The notes beneath the pieces are model-generated. The model was not told the origin of the DNA and searched no databases. It saw only the letters and a program-made list of their open reading frames with translations. Position numbers and translations under genes: made by a program. Below are positions 50,577-58,802 of a DNA stretch of 59,756 nucleotides, in pieces. The DNA lies in contig NZ_JADILO010000034.1 in NCBI RefSeq assembly GCF_015278125.1, positions 113 through 59,868 of the forward strand. Reading direction: 5' to 3'. How positions within the stretch are numbered: position 1 is the first letter of the stretch; each line of letters begins with the position of its first letter. Source of the stretch: Vibrio fluminensis. GTDB taxonomy: Bacteria; Pseudomonadota; Gammaproteobacteria; Enterobacterales; Vibrionaceae.

Positions 50577-51214
50577 TACTGGGTTTTCCTCAGTAAAATT
50601 ACATCTTTTCCAATAAATTCAAGTTCGAGCTTATCCCGCTCAGCCAAGTACTCAAACGTCGCACGGCTAAAAAAGATCACATGAGTAAGATCGTTTTTAT
50701 AATGCCATGGTGCAAACGCTTCAACATCGATCACCATCTTGGTCATAATACCAAGCCAGCCACCGGGCTTAACTAAATTTAACCATTGCTGCCACACCAT
50801 GTCAGGATGGTATAAGTGTTCGATCACTTCTGTAGCAGTCACGAAGTCATATTGCTCATCCAACACCGCACTGTCTGGGTGATAGTAGATGTCATATAAC
50901 TTCATAGCGTGTCCCTGCTCTTCCAGCATTAATGATAACGTTGGACCAGGACCACAGCCAAAATCTAACCCTTGAGAATTAGGTACGACTCGCTGGCAAA
51001 TCGGATCCGCCATACGCGATAGAAAACGGCGATAGCCTTCGTCACTAGGATCATTCTCATGAAGATCATAGTGAGCTTTCTCTGTCTTTGCATCAAGACG
51101 CTGGTTTGGGTTAACAAACACCAATGCGCAGCGTGAGCACTCTGAATACTGGCGGTGCTTATCTTCAAAGTAATGGTGAGTTTGATTGCTTTGACAAAGC
51201 GGGCAGTTGTGCAT
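50576..51214 (-). CDS. Class I SAM-dependent methyltransferase with N-terminal zinc-ribbon cysteines
   Basis: A 212-residue protein. The N-terminus has CPLCQSN and CSRCALVF, a four-cysteine zinc-ribbon-like pair as in several small-molecule and tRNA methyltransferases. The SAM site is DFGCGPGPTLSLML near residue 90, and a second motif is VTATEVIEHLYHPDM. Substrate unknown. The start at 51214 has AAGGA at good spacing; the ATG 11 codons upstream has none. Its stop overlaps the yihI ATG. It is the first gene of the operon. Confidence 0.87.
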   Translation of the reverse strand: MHNCPLCQSNQTHHYFEDKHRQYSECSRCALVFVNPNQRLDAKTEKAHYDLHENDPSDEGYRRFLSRMADPICQRVVPNSQGLDFGCGPGPTLSLMLEEQGHAMKLYDIYYHPDSAVLDEQYDFVTATEVIEHLYHPDMVWQQWLNLVKPGGWLGIMTKMVIDVEAFAPWHYKNDLTHVIFFSRATFEYLAERDKLELEFIGKDVILLRKTQ

Positions 51215-51312
51215 TGATACATCCTTCTTACAGGGGATGCGAAACATACCAGAAACTGCTCTTAGAGTGGAGTATTATTGTGCAATAAATCATCAAATCG
51301 GTAAAAATAGAT

Positions 51313-51344
51313 ATAAAAAAAGCGATAGATTGACTATCGCTTTC
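51313..51344 (-). terminator. Terminator of CsrB-family RNA copy 2
   Basis: AAAGCGATAG/CTATCGCTTT perfect stem with seven Ts on the minus strand. No protein gene ends here. Confidence 0.88.
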
Positions 51345-51695
51345 TAAATGCCATGATGGCTAAACTGGGTTGTGCAAAAATTGCACTCCAAATTTCCATT
51401 TGTTTTTCGAGCTTTCCTTGCCAAAAAGGTGTTGTTTGTCATCATCCTAATGAATTTTGGCGTTCCATTACTTCCTGTAGCTGAGCTCTTCCTAAGCCTG
51501 ATCCTTTCCCCTGTCTGTACCATCAGACGAGTTAACCATCCTTATTAAGGCAAACATCCTGCTTACCTTTAAATCCTTTTCCATCTGCCAAGTCATCCTG
51601 ACTTGCATCCATGGAGACCATCCTAGTCTTTTATCCTGCTCAACATCGTGTTGATGGAGATACTTTACTCTCTGAGCCTTTTCAGACAACAGGTC
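51315..51695 (-). ncRNA. CsrB-family regulatory RNA (CsrA sponge), copy 2
   Basis: About 380 nt on the minus strand, without a credible protein, carrying about 17 GGA triplets by hand count. Many occur as AGGAUGA, CAGGAU or AAGGAU, the CsrA-binding form also dominant in copy 1. It ends in a perfect-stem terminator. The 5' end is uncertain: a weak -35 TTGTGT/-10 TTTTAG pair would start it near 51695. A TGTAAG half-site of the VarA/GacA box lies at 51802-51807. Together with copy 1 it should titrate CsrA. Confidence 0.85.
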
Positions 51696-51879
51696 AAACT
51701 AAAAAACTGTGGTCAAATAAAACACAAAACCACAACATCATGTATTTAAAGGTTATTTTATACCAGCTCACTCATTTAGCTGAGTAATGAATGGCAAATG
51801 TCTTACAAAACGCTGAGCAAGATCGTCAAACGCGACAAAATTACGTGTGTGACATTGATCAAATAAATTGGAGGCAAAC

Positions 51880-51908
51880 AAAAAGCCATGTCGTTCGACA
51901 TGGCTTTG
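51880..51908 (-). terminator. Terminator of the cytochrome c4 gene
   Basis: AAAGCCATGTCG/CGACATGGCTTT stem with a T run on the minus strand. Confidence 0.88.
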
Positions 51909-51932
51909 AGAGTCTTACTGGAAGATAAGCGT

Positions 51933-52550
51933 TTAGTGAAGACCACCCACATACTTAGACAGTACGTCGATATCCTCATCGGTTAGTTTCTTCGCAACAT
52001 CACGCATCATCGCGTTCATATCATTATTGCGGTTACCGTCTCTGAATTTCTCTAGCTGCAGCTTGATGTAATCTGCATGCTGACCTGAAATTTTAGGGAA
52101 TCCAGATAGCTCTGTACCATTACCACGAGGGCCATGACAAGCAATACAAGCAGCGATACCGCGCTCAGCATCACCTGCGGCGTAAAGGTTCTTGCCCTGC
52201 TCGACCACGTTTTCTGGTGTGGTGTTATGAGCAAGCGGTAATGAAGCATAATAAGCAGCGAGATCCGCCATATCTTGCTCATTCAGTGGCATCGCCATAC
52301 CACTCATTACAGGGTCATAACGACCTTGTTTACCGCCACTCGTCATTCCGAGTTTTAGGTCTTTCAGCTGCTTCTCAATATACTTCGCATGCTGACCGGC
52401 CAGTGAAGGGTACATTCCAAGTAAACTGTTGCCATCCGCTCCATGACACGCAACACAAGTTTGAGATTTTGCTTTACCAGCTTCTATGCTGCCTTGGGCC
52501 CATACGGAGCAGCTGGCCAAAAGACTCACAATTAGCACTAATTTCTTCAT
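51933..52550 (-). CDS. Diheme cytochrome c4
   Basis: A 205-residue periplasmic electron carrier, normally feeding terminal oxidases. A signal peptide (KKLVLIVSLLASCSVWAQ) is followed by two homologous c-type domains with heme sites CVACHGADG near residue 32 and CIACHGPRG near residue 136. Probable axial methionines are in SGMAMPLN and NAMMRDVA. It is adjacent to engB and near polA, the order seen in other vibrios. Confidence 0.93.
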   Translation of the reverse strand: MKKLVLIVSLLASCSVWAQGSIEAGKAKSQTCVACHGADGNSLLGMYPSLAGQHAKYIEKQLKDLKLGMTSGGKQGRYDPVMSGMAMPLNEQDMADLAAYYASLPLAHNTTPENVVEQGKNLYAAGDAERGIAACIACHGPRGNGTELSGFPKISGQHADYIKLQLEKFRDGNRNNDMNAMMRDVAKKLTDEDIDVLSKYVGGLH

Positions 52551-52698
52551 GACATTCCATTATAATTATCAAGCTTCCAGTACCACTCTGCATTGCCACT
52601 CATGGTACAATAGGCGACCTCATGCCGAGTACGGTTATTTTACACAATTTCACAAAAAAGTAATCAATTGACTACACAAAGTCGAGATGGAGTTAACA

Positions 52699-53364
52699 GT
52701 GAGCGTAAAAATTAATTACCAAAACACCCATTTCATCACAAGTGCGCCTGATATTCGCCACTTGCCAGAAGATGAGGGCATTGAAATTGCGTTCGCTGGA
52801 CGCTCTAATGCCGGGAAATCGAGCTCTCTTAACCGTTTGACCAACCAAAAGAGCCTCGCTAAAACCAGTAAAACACCTGGTCGTACCCAGCTGATCAACC
52901 TATTTAAGGTGACGGATGGTTGTCATATCGTCGACTTACCTGGATACGGCTTTGCTCAAGTACCGCTTGAGATGAAGAAAAAGTGGCAAAAATCGCTGGG
53001 TGAATATTTACAAAAGCGCCAATGTCTAAAAGGCTTAGTGGTACTAATGGATATTCGTCATCCAATGAAAGACCTCGACCAACAGTTGATCTTCTGGGCA
53101 GTAGATAGCGGCATTCCAGTGCAAGTTCTGCTAACTAAAGCAGATAAGCTGAAAAGTGGTGCGCGTAAAGCTGCAGTACTGAAGATCCGTGAAGATGCCA
53201 AAGGCTTTGGCGGTACAGTGCAAGTAGACCCGTTCTCGTCACTGAAAGGCTTAGGTGTTGATGTACTGCGCAACAAACTAGATGAATGGTTTGCGCCTGC
53301 ATTTGCCGATCTAATTGATGAAGATTTCGATGCTGAAAATGCATCGGATAACGACGGCGAATAA
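52699..53364 (+). CDS. engB: Ribosome biogenesis GTPase EngB (YihA/YsxC)
   Basis: Essential TRAFAC-class GTPase for 50S subunit assembly. The 221 residues contain G1 AGRSNAGKSS near residue 34, G2 TSKTPGRTQLINLF, G3 DLPGYGFAQVP, G4 LTKADKL and G5 PFSSLKG. The start is GTG at 52699: GGAG sits about 7 bp before it and the result, MSVKINYQNTHF, fits family N-termini. The ATG 12 bp upstream overlaps that ribosome site. Monocistronic with its own terminator. Confidence 0.94.
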   Translation: MSVKINYQNTHFITSAPDIRHLPEDEGIEIAFAGRSNAGKSSSLNRLTNQKSLAKTSKTPGRTQLINLFKVTDGCHIVDLPGYGFAQVPLEMKKKWQKSLGEYLQKRQCLKGLVVLMDIRHPMKDLDQQLIFWAVDSGIPVQVLLTKADKLKSGARKAAVLKIREDAKGFGGTVQVDPFSSLKGLGVDVLRNKLDEWFAPAFADLIDEDFDAENASDNDGE

Positions 53365-53381
53365 ACCGAACCGCAATTGAT

Positions 53382-53409
53382 AGCCTCGCATTTCGCGGGG
53401 CTTTTTTTA
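53382..53409 (+). terminator. Terminator of engB
   Basis: AGCCTCGC/GCGGGGCT stem with a T run. Confidence 0.85.
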
Positions 53410-53433
53410 TCCCCCAACAAAGCATCTACAGAC

Positions 53434-53462
53434 AAAGAAAAAGCCCCAATCAACAATGGGGC
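53434..53462 (-). terminator. Orphan minus-strand intrinsic terminator
   Basis: GCCCCA/TGGGGC stem with an 8-nt loop; the minus strand continues TTTTTCTTT. The nearest upstream minus-strand gene, spf, has its own terminator 335 bp before. It therefore probably ends a separate small RNA. Confidence 0.65.
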
Positions 53463-53797
53463 AACGGGAGAGAATTGTAAATTGTTATAGTTATGTTGCT
53501 AGCTTTCCGCAACTCACTGTCATTTTCAACCCCTAGCTAAATCCCACTTAAAAAACCTTCATCAAGCAGCAAACCTTACTGGTTAAGGGATAGAGCAAAT
53601 TCTTTCATTTCAATTAGTTAAATTATGCCGATTTATTTTTTATACGAAATAACAAAAGTGTGATGAAGGAATATTACAGCTTTTTGTAATCAGACGTTTC
53701 TGTCGCGTAACAGTGCTGAGAAAAATTAACTAAGAGAGGAAAAATAGTGTGCGGTGGAACAGTTTGGAAGTGTGTAGAGAAATTTTCTTTGCCACAA
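53463..53797. other. Gene-free region between engB and spf, possible sRNA locus
   Basis: No protein gene is seen. An unmapped minus-strand RNA ending at the terminator 53434-53462 is likely; a weak promoter pair (TTCATC, 17 nt, TATAAA on the minus strand, about 53640-53670) is one candidate start. Confidence 0.4.
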
Positions 53798-53903
53798 GAA
53801 AAAACGCCCCAGCCAAACACTGGCTGGGGCGGCTGAATCAGCCTAATCCAATAACGTGAAACAAAAGGTCTGAAAGATAGAACATCTTACCTCTGTACCC
53901 TAC
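53798..53903 (-). ncRNA. spf: Spot 42 small RNA
   Basis: The 106-nt sequence starts GUAGGGUACAGAGGUAAGAU and closely follows E. coli Spot 42, including UUCUAUCUUUCAGACCUUUU. It ends in the CGCCCCAGCCA-stem terminator plus T run. Hfq-dependent Spot 42 represses secondary carbon and central-metabolism genes when CRP-cAMP is low. Position downstream of polA and before engB is the same as in E. coli. Promoter: -35 TTGAAT and -10 CATTAT (53909-53914) with an 18-nt spacer. Confidence 0.96.
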
Positions 53904-54015
53904 GTCGAATAATGTACAACAATTGGTCAGAAATTCAAAGTCATTTTGTAAGTTTTTTTCAGCATTTTTAGTTAAAACAACACAAAGCCCTTTTGCTGCC
54001 TAGCTTTTTTAATGA

Positions 54016-54046
54016 TAAAAAAAAGCCAGCATTTGTGCGCTGGCTC
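54016..54046 (-). terminator. Terminator of polA
   Basis: AGCCAGC/GCTGGCT stem with eight Ts on the minus strand. Confidence 0.88.
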
Positions 54047-54078
54047 ATGATAAATGTTAAATATTGTTCATTTTTTGT

Positions 54079-56874
54079 CTAGTGAGCCTGTTCCCAGTTA
54101 TCACCATGACCAGCTTCAGCAATAAGAGGCACTTTTAACTGAGCGGCAGATTCCATCAGTTTTTGTACTTTTGTTTCAATTTCGGCTAAAGCTGACTCTT
54201 GAACTTCAAATACCAATTCATCGTGCACCTGCATCAGCAATTTCACACGACCATCGCCTTCTTTTTCGATCCACTCATCAACCAACAGCATCGCTTTTTT
54301 GATGATGTCAGCCGCAGTACCTTGCATTGGAGCGTTAATTGCCGCTCGCTCAGCCGCTTTACGACGCATACCATTACGCGATTGGATCTCAGGTAGATGC
54401 AAACGACGACCGTAAATCGTCTCAACATAACCTTTTTCTGCCGCAGAACTGCGAGTGTCTTCCATGTACTGCATCACACCAGGGTAACGTTCAAAGTACT
54501 TGTTCATGTACTCTTGTGCTTCACCGCGAGGAATACCAAGTTGCTTCGCCAGACCAAATGCACTCATGCCGTAAATTAGACCGAAGTTAACTGCTTTAGC
54601 ACGACGACGCTGCTCTGAGGTGACGTTCTCAATCGTGGTGCCCATGATTTCTGCCGCCGTTGCCGCGTGAATATCTTTGCCTTCACGGAAAGCATCCAAT
54701 AGTGCTTGGTCACCAGAGAGGTGCGCCATAATACGCAATTCGATTTGTGAGTAGTCGACCGCCATAATTTTGTAGCCGTGCGGTGCCACAAAAGCTTGGC
54801 GAATACGACGACCTTCTTCGTTACGAATAGGAATATTCTGCAAGTTTGGATCGGTCGATGATAGACGTCCTGTCGCCGTCACCGCTTGATGATAAGAAGT
54901 ATGCACGCGACCCGTTTCAGGGTTAATCATCTTCGGCAGCTTATCTGTGTAGGTTGATTTCAGTTTAGCTAACCCACGGTATTCCAAAATCAATTTTGGT
55001 AATGGGTAGTCCAAAGCCAGCTCTTGCAGTACTTCTTCATTGGTCGACGGTGTACCTGACGGTGTCTTCTTCACCACTGGCAGACCCATTTTTTCAAACA
55101 AAATCGCTTGCAGTTGCTTCGGTGAGTTCATATTGAACTCTTGCTCAGCTAACTCATACGCTCTTTGTTCTAGCTCATCTAAACGTACCGCAATCTCTTG
55201 AGATTGGGCCGCCAACATCATGTCGTCGATCAGTACGCCGGTGCGTTCAATACGTGAAAGCACGGGTACAAGTGGCACTTCAATCTGCTGATAAATGGCA
55301 TTTAACTTTTCGTCTTGTAGCAAGTGCTCATTAAGACGATTGTGCAGACGCAGAGTCACGTCAGCATCTTCGGCAGCGTAAGGGGCAGCCTGTTCGAGAT
55401 CAATTTGATTAAACGTCAGCTGATTTTTGCCTTTGCCAGCAATTTGCTCAAAAGAAATGCAGCTGTGCTGAAGAAAACGTAGTGCTAGGCTATCCATATC
55501 ATGCTTGCCGCCTACACTGTTGTAAACGTAAGACGCCAACATGGTGTCGTATTTGATGCCGCGCATCTCAATATCATAACGTGCCAGCACGCTCGCATCG
55601 TACTTAAGGTTTTGACCGACTTTGGCTTGATTCTCGTCTTCAAGAATTGGTTTTAACTGCGCTAACACCCAATCGCGATCAAGCTGTTCAGGCGCATCCA
55701 AATAATCGTGCGCAACCGGCACATAAGCCGCAACGCCCTCTTCCACCGCAAATGACAAACCAACGAGGTTCGCCACCATGTAATCTAAGCTGTCGGTTTC
55801 GGTATCAAAGGCAAACACGTCTGTCGCTTTCAACTTCTCTAACCACTCAGCAAAGGTCTCTTTGTCCAGAATGGTTTGATATTGGCTACGATCGATAGTT
55901 ACCGCAGCGGTGTTGATCTCTACTTGCGTGCTCGTCGTTGTGCTAGCGGCAATTGCGCCAGATTTCTCATCTACCTCAACCACACCGCTGCCGCCTTCGA
56001 GTAGCTCATTGAGCCAAGACTTAAACACCAGCTGACCAAATAGTTTAATCAGCTCATCTTTATTTGGCTCTGCTTTTACTAACTCTTGCGGTTTAAACTC
56101 CATCTCAACATCAAGTTTAATTGTCGCTAGTTCGTAAGACAGTCGTGCATTGTCTTTATTGTCGACCAACTTCTTCGCCATGGTTTTCGAACCACGGAAA
56201 CCCAGTGGTGCAATATCATCTAGGTTTTCAAATAACTTATCTAAACCACCAATGCCTTGTAGCAATGCAGTCGCGGTTTTGTCACCCACACCCGGTACGC
56301 CTGGAATGTTATCGACTTTATCGCCCATCAACGCGAGGTAATCGATGATCAGCTCTGGCGGGATACCAAATTTTTCAATCACACCTTCACGATCCAACAC
56401 CACATTGGTCATGGTATTGATCAAAGTAACATTCTCATCCACCAGCTGAGCCATATCTTTATCCCCAGTACTGATCAACACTGGAATGCCTTGCTGAGAT
56501 GCTTGAGAAGCTAACGTGCCGATCACGTCATCCGCTTCAACGCCCGAGATCGAGATCAATGGCAGCCCCATAGCACGGATCACATTGTGCAGTGGCTCAA
56601 TTTGGCAACGCAGATCATCCGGCATTGGTGGGCGATTCGCTTTGTATTCCGGATACATATCATCACGGAAAGTCTTACCTTTAGCATCAAACACAACAGC
56701 AATACGATCTGAAGCAAACTGTCGCATCATGCTGCGCAACATATTTACCACACCGTAAACAGCGTTAGTTGGAATTTCACCATTACTCATCGTGCCCGGG
56801 TAGGCATGGAATGCACGATAGAGGTAAGAAGAACCGTCGATCAGAATCAGTGGATTATCTGGAATGCGAGCCAT
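54079..56874 (-). CDS. polA: DNA polymerase I
   Basis: Polymerase for Okazaki-fragment maturation and repair. The 931 residues match E. coli (928). The N-terminal 5' nuclease (LILIDGSSYLYRAFHA, GVEADDVIGTLA, DKVDNIPGVPGVGDKTA) is followed by the 3'-5' exonuclease with intact FDTETDS near residue 355. The polymerase domain has motif A VDYSQIELRIMAHLSGD, the O-helix RRRAKAVNFGLIYGMSAFG and motif C LMQVHDELVFEV. All three activities appear intact. A cluster of DnaA boxes lies upstream. Confidence 0.97.
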   Translation of the reverse strand: MARIPDNPLILIDGSSYLYRAFHAYPGTMSNGEIPTNAVYGVVNMLRSMMRQFASDRIAVVFDAKGKTFRDDMYPEYKANRPPMPDDLRCQIEPLHNVIRAMGLPLISISGVEADDVIGTLASQASQQGIPVLISTGDKDMAQLVDENVTLINTMTNVVLDREGVIEKFGIPPELIIDYLALMGDKVDNIPGVPGVGDKTATALLQGIGGLDKLFENLDDIAPLGFRGSKTMAKKLVDNKDNARLSYELATIKLDVEMEFKPQELVKAEPNKDELIKLFGQLVFKSWLNELLEGGSGVVEVDEKSGAIAASTTTSTQVEINTAAVTIDRSQYQTILDKETFAEWLEKLKATDVFAFDTETDSLDYMVANLVGLSFAVEEGVAAYVPVAHDYLDAPEQLDRDWVLAQLKPILEDENQAKVGQNLKYDASVLARYDIEMRGIKYDTMLASYVYNSVGGKHDMDSLALRFLQHSCISFEQIAGKGKNQLTFNQIDLEQAAPYAAEDADVTLRLHNRLNEHLLQDEKLNAIYQQIEVPLVPVLSRIERTGVLIDDMMLAAQSQEIAVRLDELEQRAYELAEQEFNMNSPKQLQAILFEKMGLPVVKKTPSGTPSTNEEVLQELALDYPLPKLILEYRGLAKLKSTYTDKLPKMINPETGRVHTSYHQAVTATGRLSSTDPNLQNIPIRNEEGRRIRQAFVAPHGYKIMAVDYSQIELRIMAHLSGDQALLDAFREGKDIHAATAAEIMGTTIENVTSEQRRRAKAVNFGLIYGMSAFGLAKQLGIPRGEAQEYMNKYFERYPGVMQYMEDTRSSAAEKGYVETIYGRRLHLPEIQSRNGMRRKAAERAAINAPMQGTAADIIKKAMLLVDEWIEKEGDGRVKLLMQVHDELVFEVQESALAEIETKVQKLMESAAQLKVPLIAEAGHGDNWEQAH

Positions 56875-57006
56875 AGTCTTATAGTTTCCAAAGAGAATGC
56901 AAATTAGATCTGCTTAGGATGCCACGACTAGGTCGGCGATGCTATGCAAACTCTGTGATGTCTCTAGCGAGATTTGTTGAATAAGCCACCACATGATGTG
57001 GTCACC

Positions 57007-57157
57007 TGTGGATAACTCTGTTTATAATAATTATCCACCGACATTGACGAATGTCACACTTTAATGAAATTAAAATATAAAACATTGTATATAAAGAAAA
57101 AATCAAAAGATCGATCCTTTTTTTAGCGATCTGAAAACGATCCTTGACTGTGGAAAA
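57007..57157. promoter_or_regulatory. DnaA-box and GATC cluster upstream of polA
   Basis: Perfect DnaA box TTATCCACA on the minus strand (57007-57015), TTATCCACC on the plus strand (57031-57039) and TTTTCCACA on the minus strand (57149-57157). Four GATC sites lie within 34 bp (57109-57142) and an AT-rich stretch between. In E. coli, DnaA stimulates polA expression from upstream boxes. A role here in polA control or DnaA titration/reactivation is inferred. Confidence 0.65.
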
Positions 57158-57197
57158 GAGTGCTGGTGCCCTTTTGCTCAAAGGCAAATTAAACGCA

Positions 57198-57226
57198 TAA
57201 AAAAAGCGACATCTTTCGATGTCGCC
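57198..57226 (-). terminator. Terminator of ryhB
   Basis: GCGACATC/GATGTCGC stem with TTTC-type loop and seven Ts on the minus strand. Confidence 0.9.
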
Positions 57227-57425
57227 TAGCAAAAAAGAGTCAAAGCTTTTCATGTTGGAACATGTCGCTTTGCCATAAAGCTATAAATTACACTGGAAGC
57301 AATGTGAGCAATGTCGTGTCAAAAAGAACTTGTGTAAGTCCGTTAAATTCTGTTTCATCACTAAATCCAATCGGTTGAATCTGGTAAATCAACGTCCTTG
57401 TGAACTTTCCTCATTCCCTAAGACG
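57199..57425 (-). ncRNA. ryhB: RyhB iron-responsive small RNA
   Basis: About 227 nt on the minus strand, containing the RyhB core CACGACATTGCTCACATTGC (57292-57320 region) that pairs with mRNAs of iron-using proteins such as sdhCDAB and sodB. It is much longer than E. coli RyhB (about 90 nt), as known for Vibrio RyhB. Its promoter overlaps a Fur box, and it ends in a strong terminator. The locus between hemB and polA fits other vibrios. Confidence 0.93.
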
Positions 57426-57430
57426 AGATT

Positions 57431-57460
57431 AATAATAATGATTCTCATTTAACTCGTCAA
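57431..57460 (-). promoter_or_regulatory. ryhB promoter with Fur box
   Basis: Minus strand: -35 TTGACG (57455-57460), 17-nt spacer, -10 TATTAT (57432-57437). The stretch 57431-57449 matches the 19-bp Fur consensus at 12 positions in my alignment and covers the -10 and spacer, so Fe-Fur should block transcription. Confidence 0.82.
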
Positions 57461-57563
57461 CACCTAAATGAGAAAAAATCTCATTTATTTCTTGGCACAT
57501 ATTTAACACTTTGCTTTTTAAGCAAAAAACACCTTCAGCTATACTCTAACAATACGCTAGATA

Positions 57564-57592
57564 TAAAAAAGGCCAGCATCGCTGACCTTTAA
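57564..57592 (-). terminator. Terminator of hemB
   Basis: AAAGGTCAGC/GCTGGCCTTT stem with Ts on the minus strand. Confidence 0.87.
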
Positions 57593-57606
57593 AATAGAGC
57601 TAACGC

Positions 57607-58653
57607 TTATTCGCCATCACGTAGATATTGAGCCGCTTTGCTATTCTCTTCAGCAAGCCACTCAGCAACATCTTTAGCAAAATAAGTCAAAATACCATCC
57701 GCGCCAGCACGCTTGAAACATAACAATGATTCCAATACAGTCTCACGCTCTTTCAGCCAACCATTTTGAATCGCAGCTTTGTGCATCGCATATTCGCCAG
57801 AGACTTGGTAGGCAAATGTCGGAACTTGAAGCTCTGATTTCACGCGACGAACAAGATCAAGATAAGGCATACCTGGTTTCACCATCACCATATCTGCACC
57901 TTCATTGATGTCCATTGCCACTTCATGCAAGGCTTCATCACTGTTGGCAGGATCCATTTGGTAGTTCTTCTTGTTGCCACCTTTAAGGTTAGAGGCTGAA
58001 CCAACCGCATCACGGAATGGGCCATAGTAACTTGATGCGTACTTAGCTGAGTAAGCCATAATTTGAGTATTGATGTGACCAGCTTCTTCTAACGCTTCGC
58101 GAATCGCACCAATTCGGCCATCCATCATATCTGAAGGCGCAACCACATCCGCCCCCGCTTCAGCGTGTGAAAGCGCCTGCTTGATCAACACAGCCGTGGT
58201 TTCATCATTCAGCACGTAGCCTTCTTCATCAATGATCCCATCTTGACCATGAGTGGTGAACGGATCCAACGCCACATCAGTGATCACCCCGATTTCTGGC
58301 ACATGCTCTTTCAGTGCACGAACCGTACGCTGCACTAAACCCTCAGGGTTGTAAGCTTCTGCCGCACACAGACTTTTTGCGTCTTGGTTAACGACTGGGA
58401 ATAGAGCGATCGCTGGCACACCTAATTGCGCTAGGTATTGCGCCTCTTCAAGCAGTAGATCAATCGACAAACGCTCAATACCTGGCATTGATTCAACTTG
58501 TTCACGACGATCTTTACCCATCAAGACAAACATTGGGTAGATCAGATCATTCACAGACAGTTGGTTCTCTGCCATAAGACGACGGCTGAAATCATGTTTA
58601 CGCATACGGCGCATGCGGCGCGCTGGAAATTGACCTTGGATGGAAACTGACAC
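57607..58653 (-). CDS. hemB: Delta-aminolevulinic acid dehydratase (porphobilinogen synthase)
   Basis: Condenses two 5-aminolevulinate molecules to porphobilinogen in tetrapyrrole synthesis. The 348-residue protein has RMRRMRKHDFSRRL near the start, DVALDPFTTHGQDGI (variant of the metal-binding loop), the Schiff-base lysines in YSAKYASSYYGPFRDA and VMVKPGMPYLD. The usual cysteine-rich zinc loop is replaced by D/H residues, suggesting an Mg-type active site. The start is GTG at 58653 with AAGGAGA 6 bp upstream; the ATG 18 codons earlier has no site. Confidence 0.95.
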   Translation of the reverse strand: MSVSIQGQFPARRMRRMRKHDFSRRLMAENQLSVNDLIYPMFVLMGKDRREQVESMPGIERLSIDLLLEEAQYLAQLGVPAIALFPVVNQDAKSLCAAEAYNPEGLVQRTVRALKEHVPEIGVITDVALDPFTTHGQDGIIDEEGYVLNDETTAVLIKQALSHAEAGADVVAPSDMMDGRIGAIREALEEAGHINTQIMAYSAKYASSYYGPFRDAVGSASNLKGGNKKNYQMDPANSDEALHEVAMDINEGADMVMVKPGMPYLDLVRRVKSELQVPTFAYQVSGEYAMHKAAIQNGWLKERETVLESLLCFKRAGADGILTYFAKDVAEWLAEENSKAAQYLRDGE

Positions 58654-58802
58654 TCTATTCTCCTTCAATCTGGTGAAAGTGCTTGTAGAGAATGATATCA
58701 CTCTCACTTCATCACGCTAGCGCCAATAACGAAAAATGCAAAAAATGACCTCAGCTTCACACTGCCGTATACTCATGCCATCAGTGATAAAAGAGTACTA
58801 CC

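Noticed and set aside
51492..51689. 65-codon minus-strand frame
   Set aside because: It lies inside the second CsrB-type RNA; the repeated GGA motifs explain the sequence better.
53382..53462. Both hairpins after engB serving as a double terminator of engB
   Set aside because: The second hairpin has its T run only on the minus strand, so it terminates leftward transcription instead.
57007..57157. Possible chromosomal replication origin
   Set aside because: DnaA boxes and GATC sites are present, but dnaA, gidA and mioC are absent and the box set is too small; a polA control or DnaA-binding site is more likely.
57002..57253. 83-codon minus-strand frame upstream of polA
   Set aside because: It crosses the ryhB terminator and the DnaA-box cluster and lacks a ribosome site.
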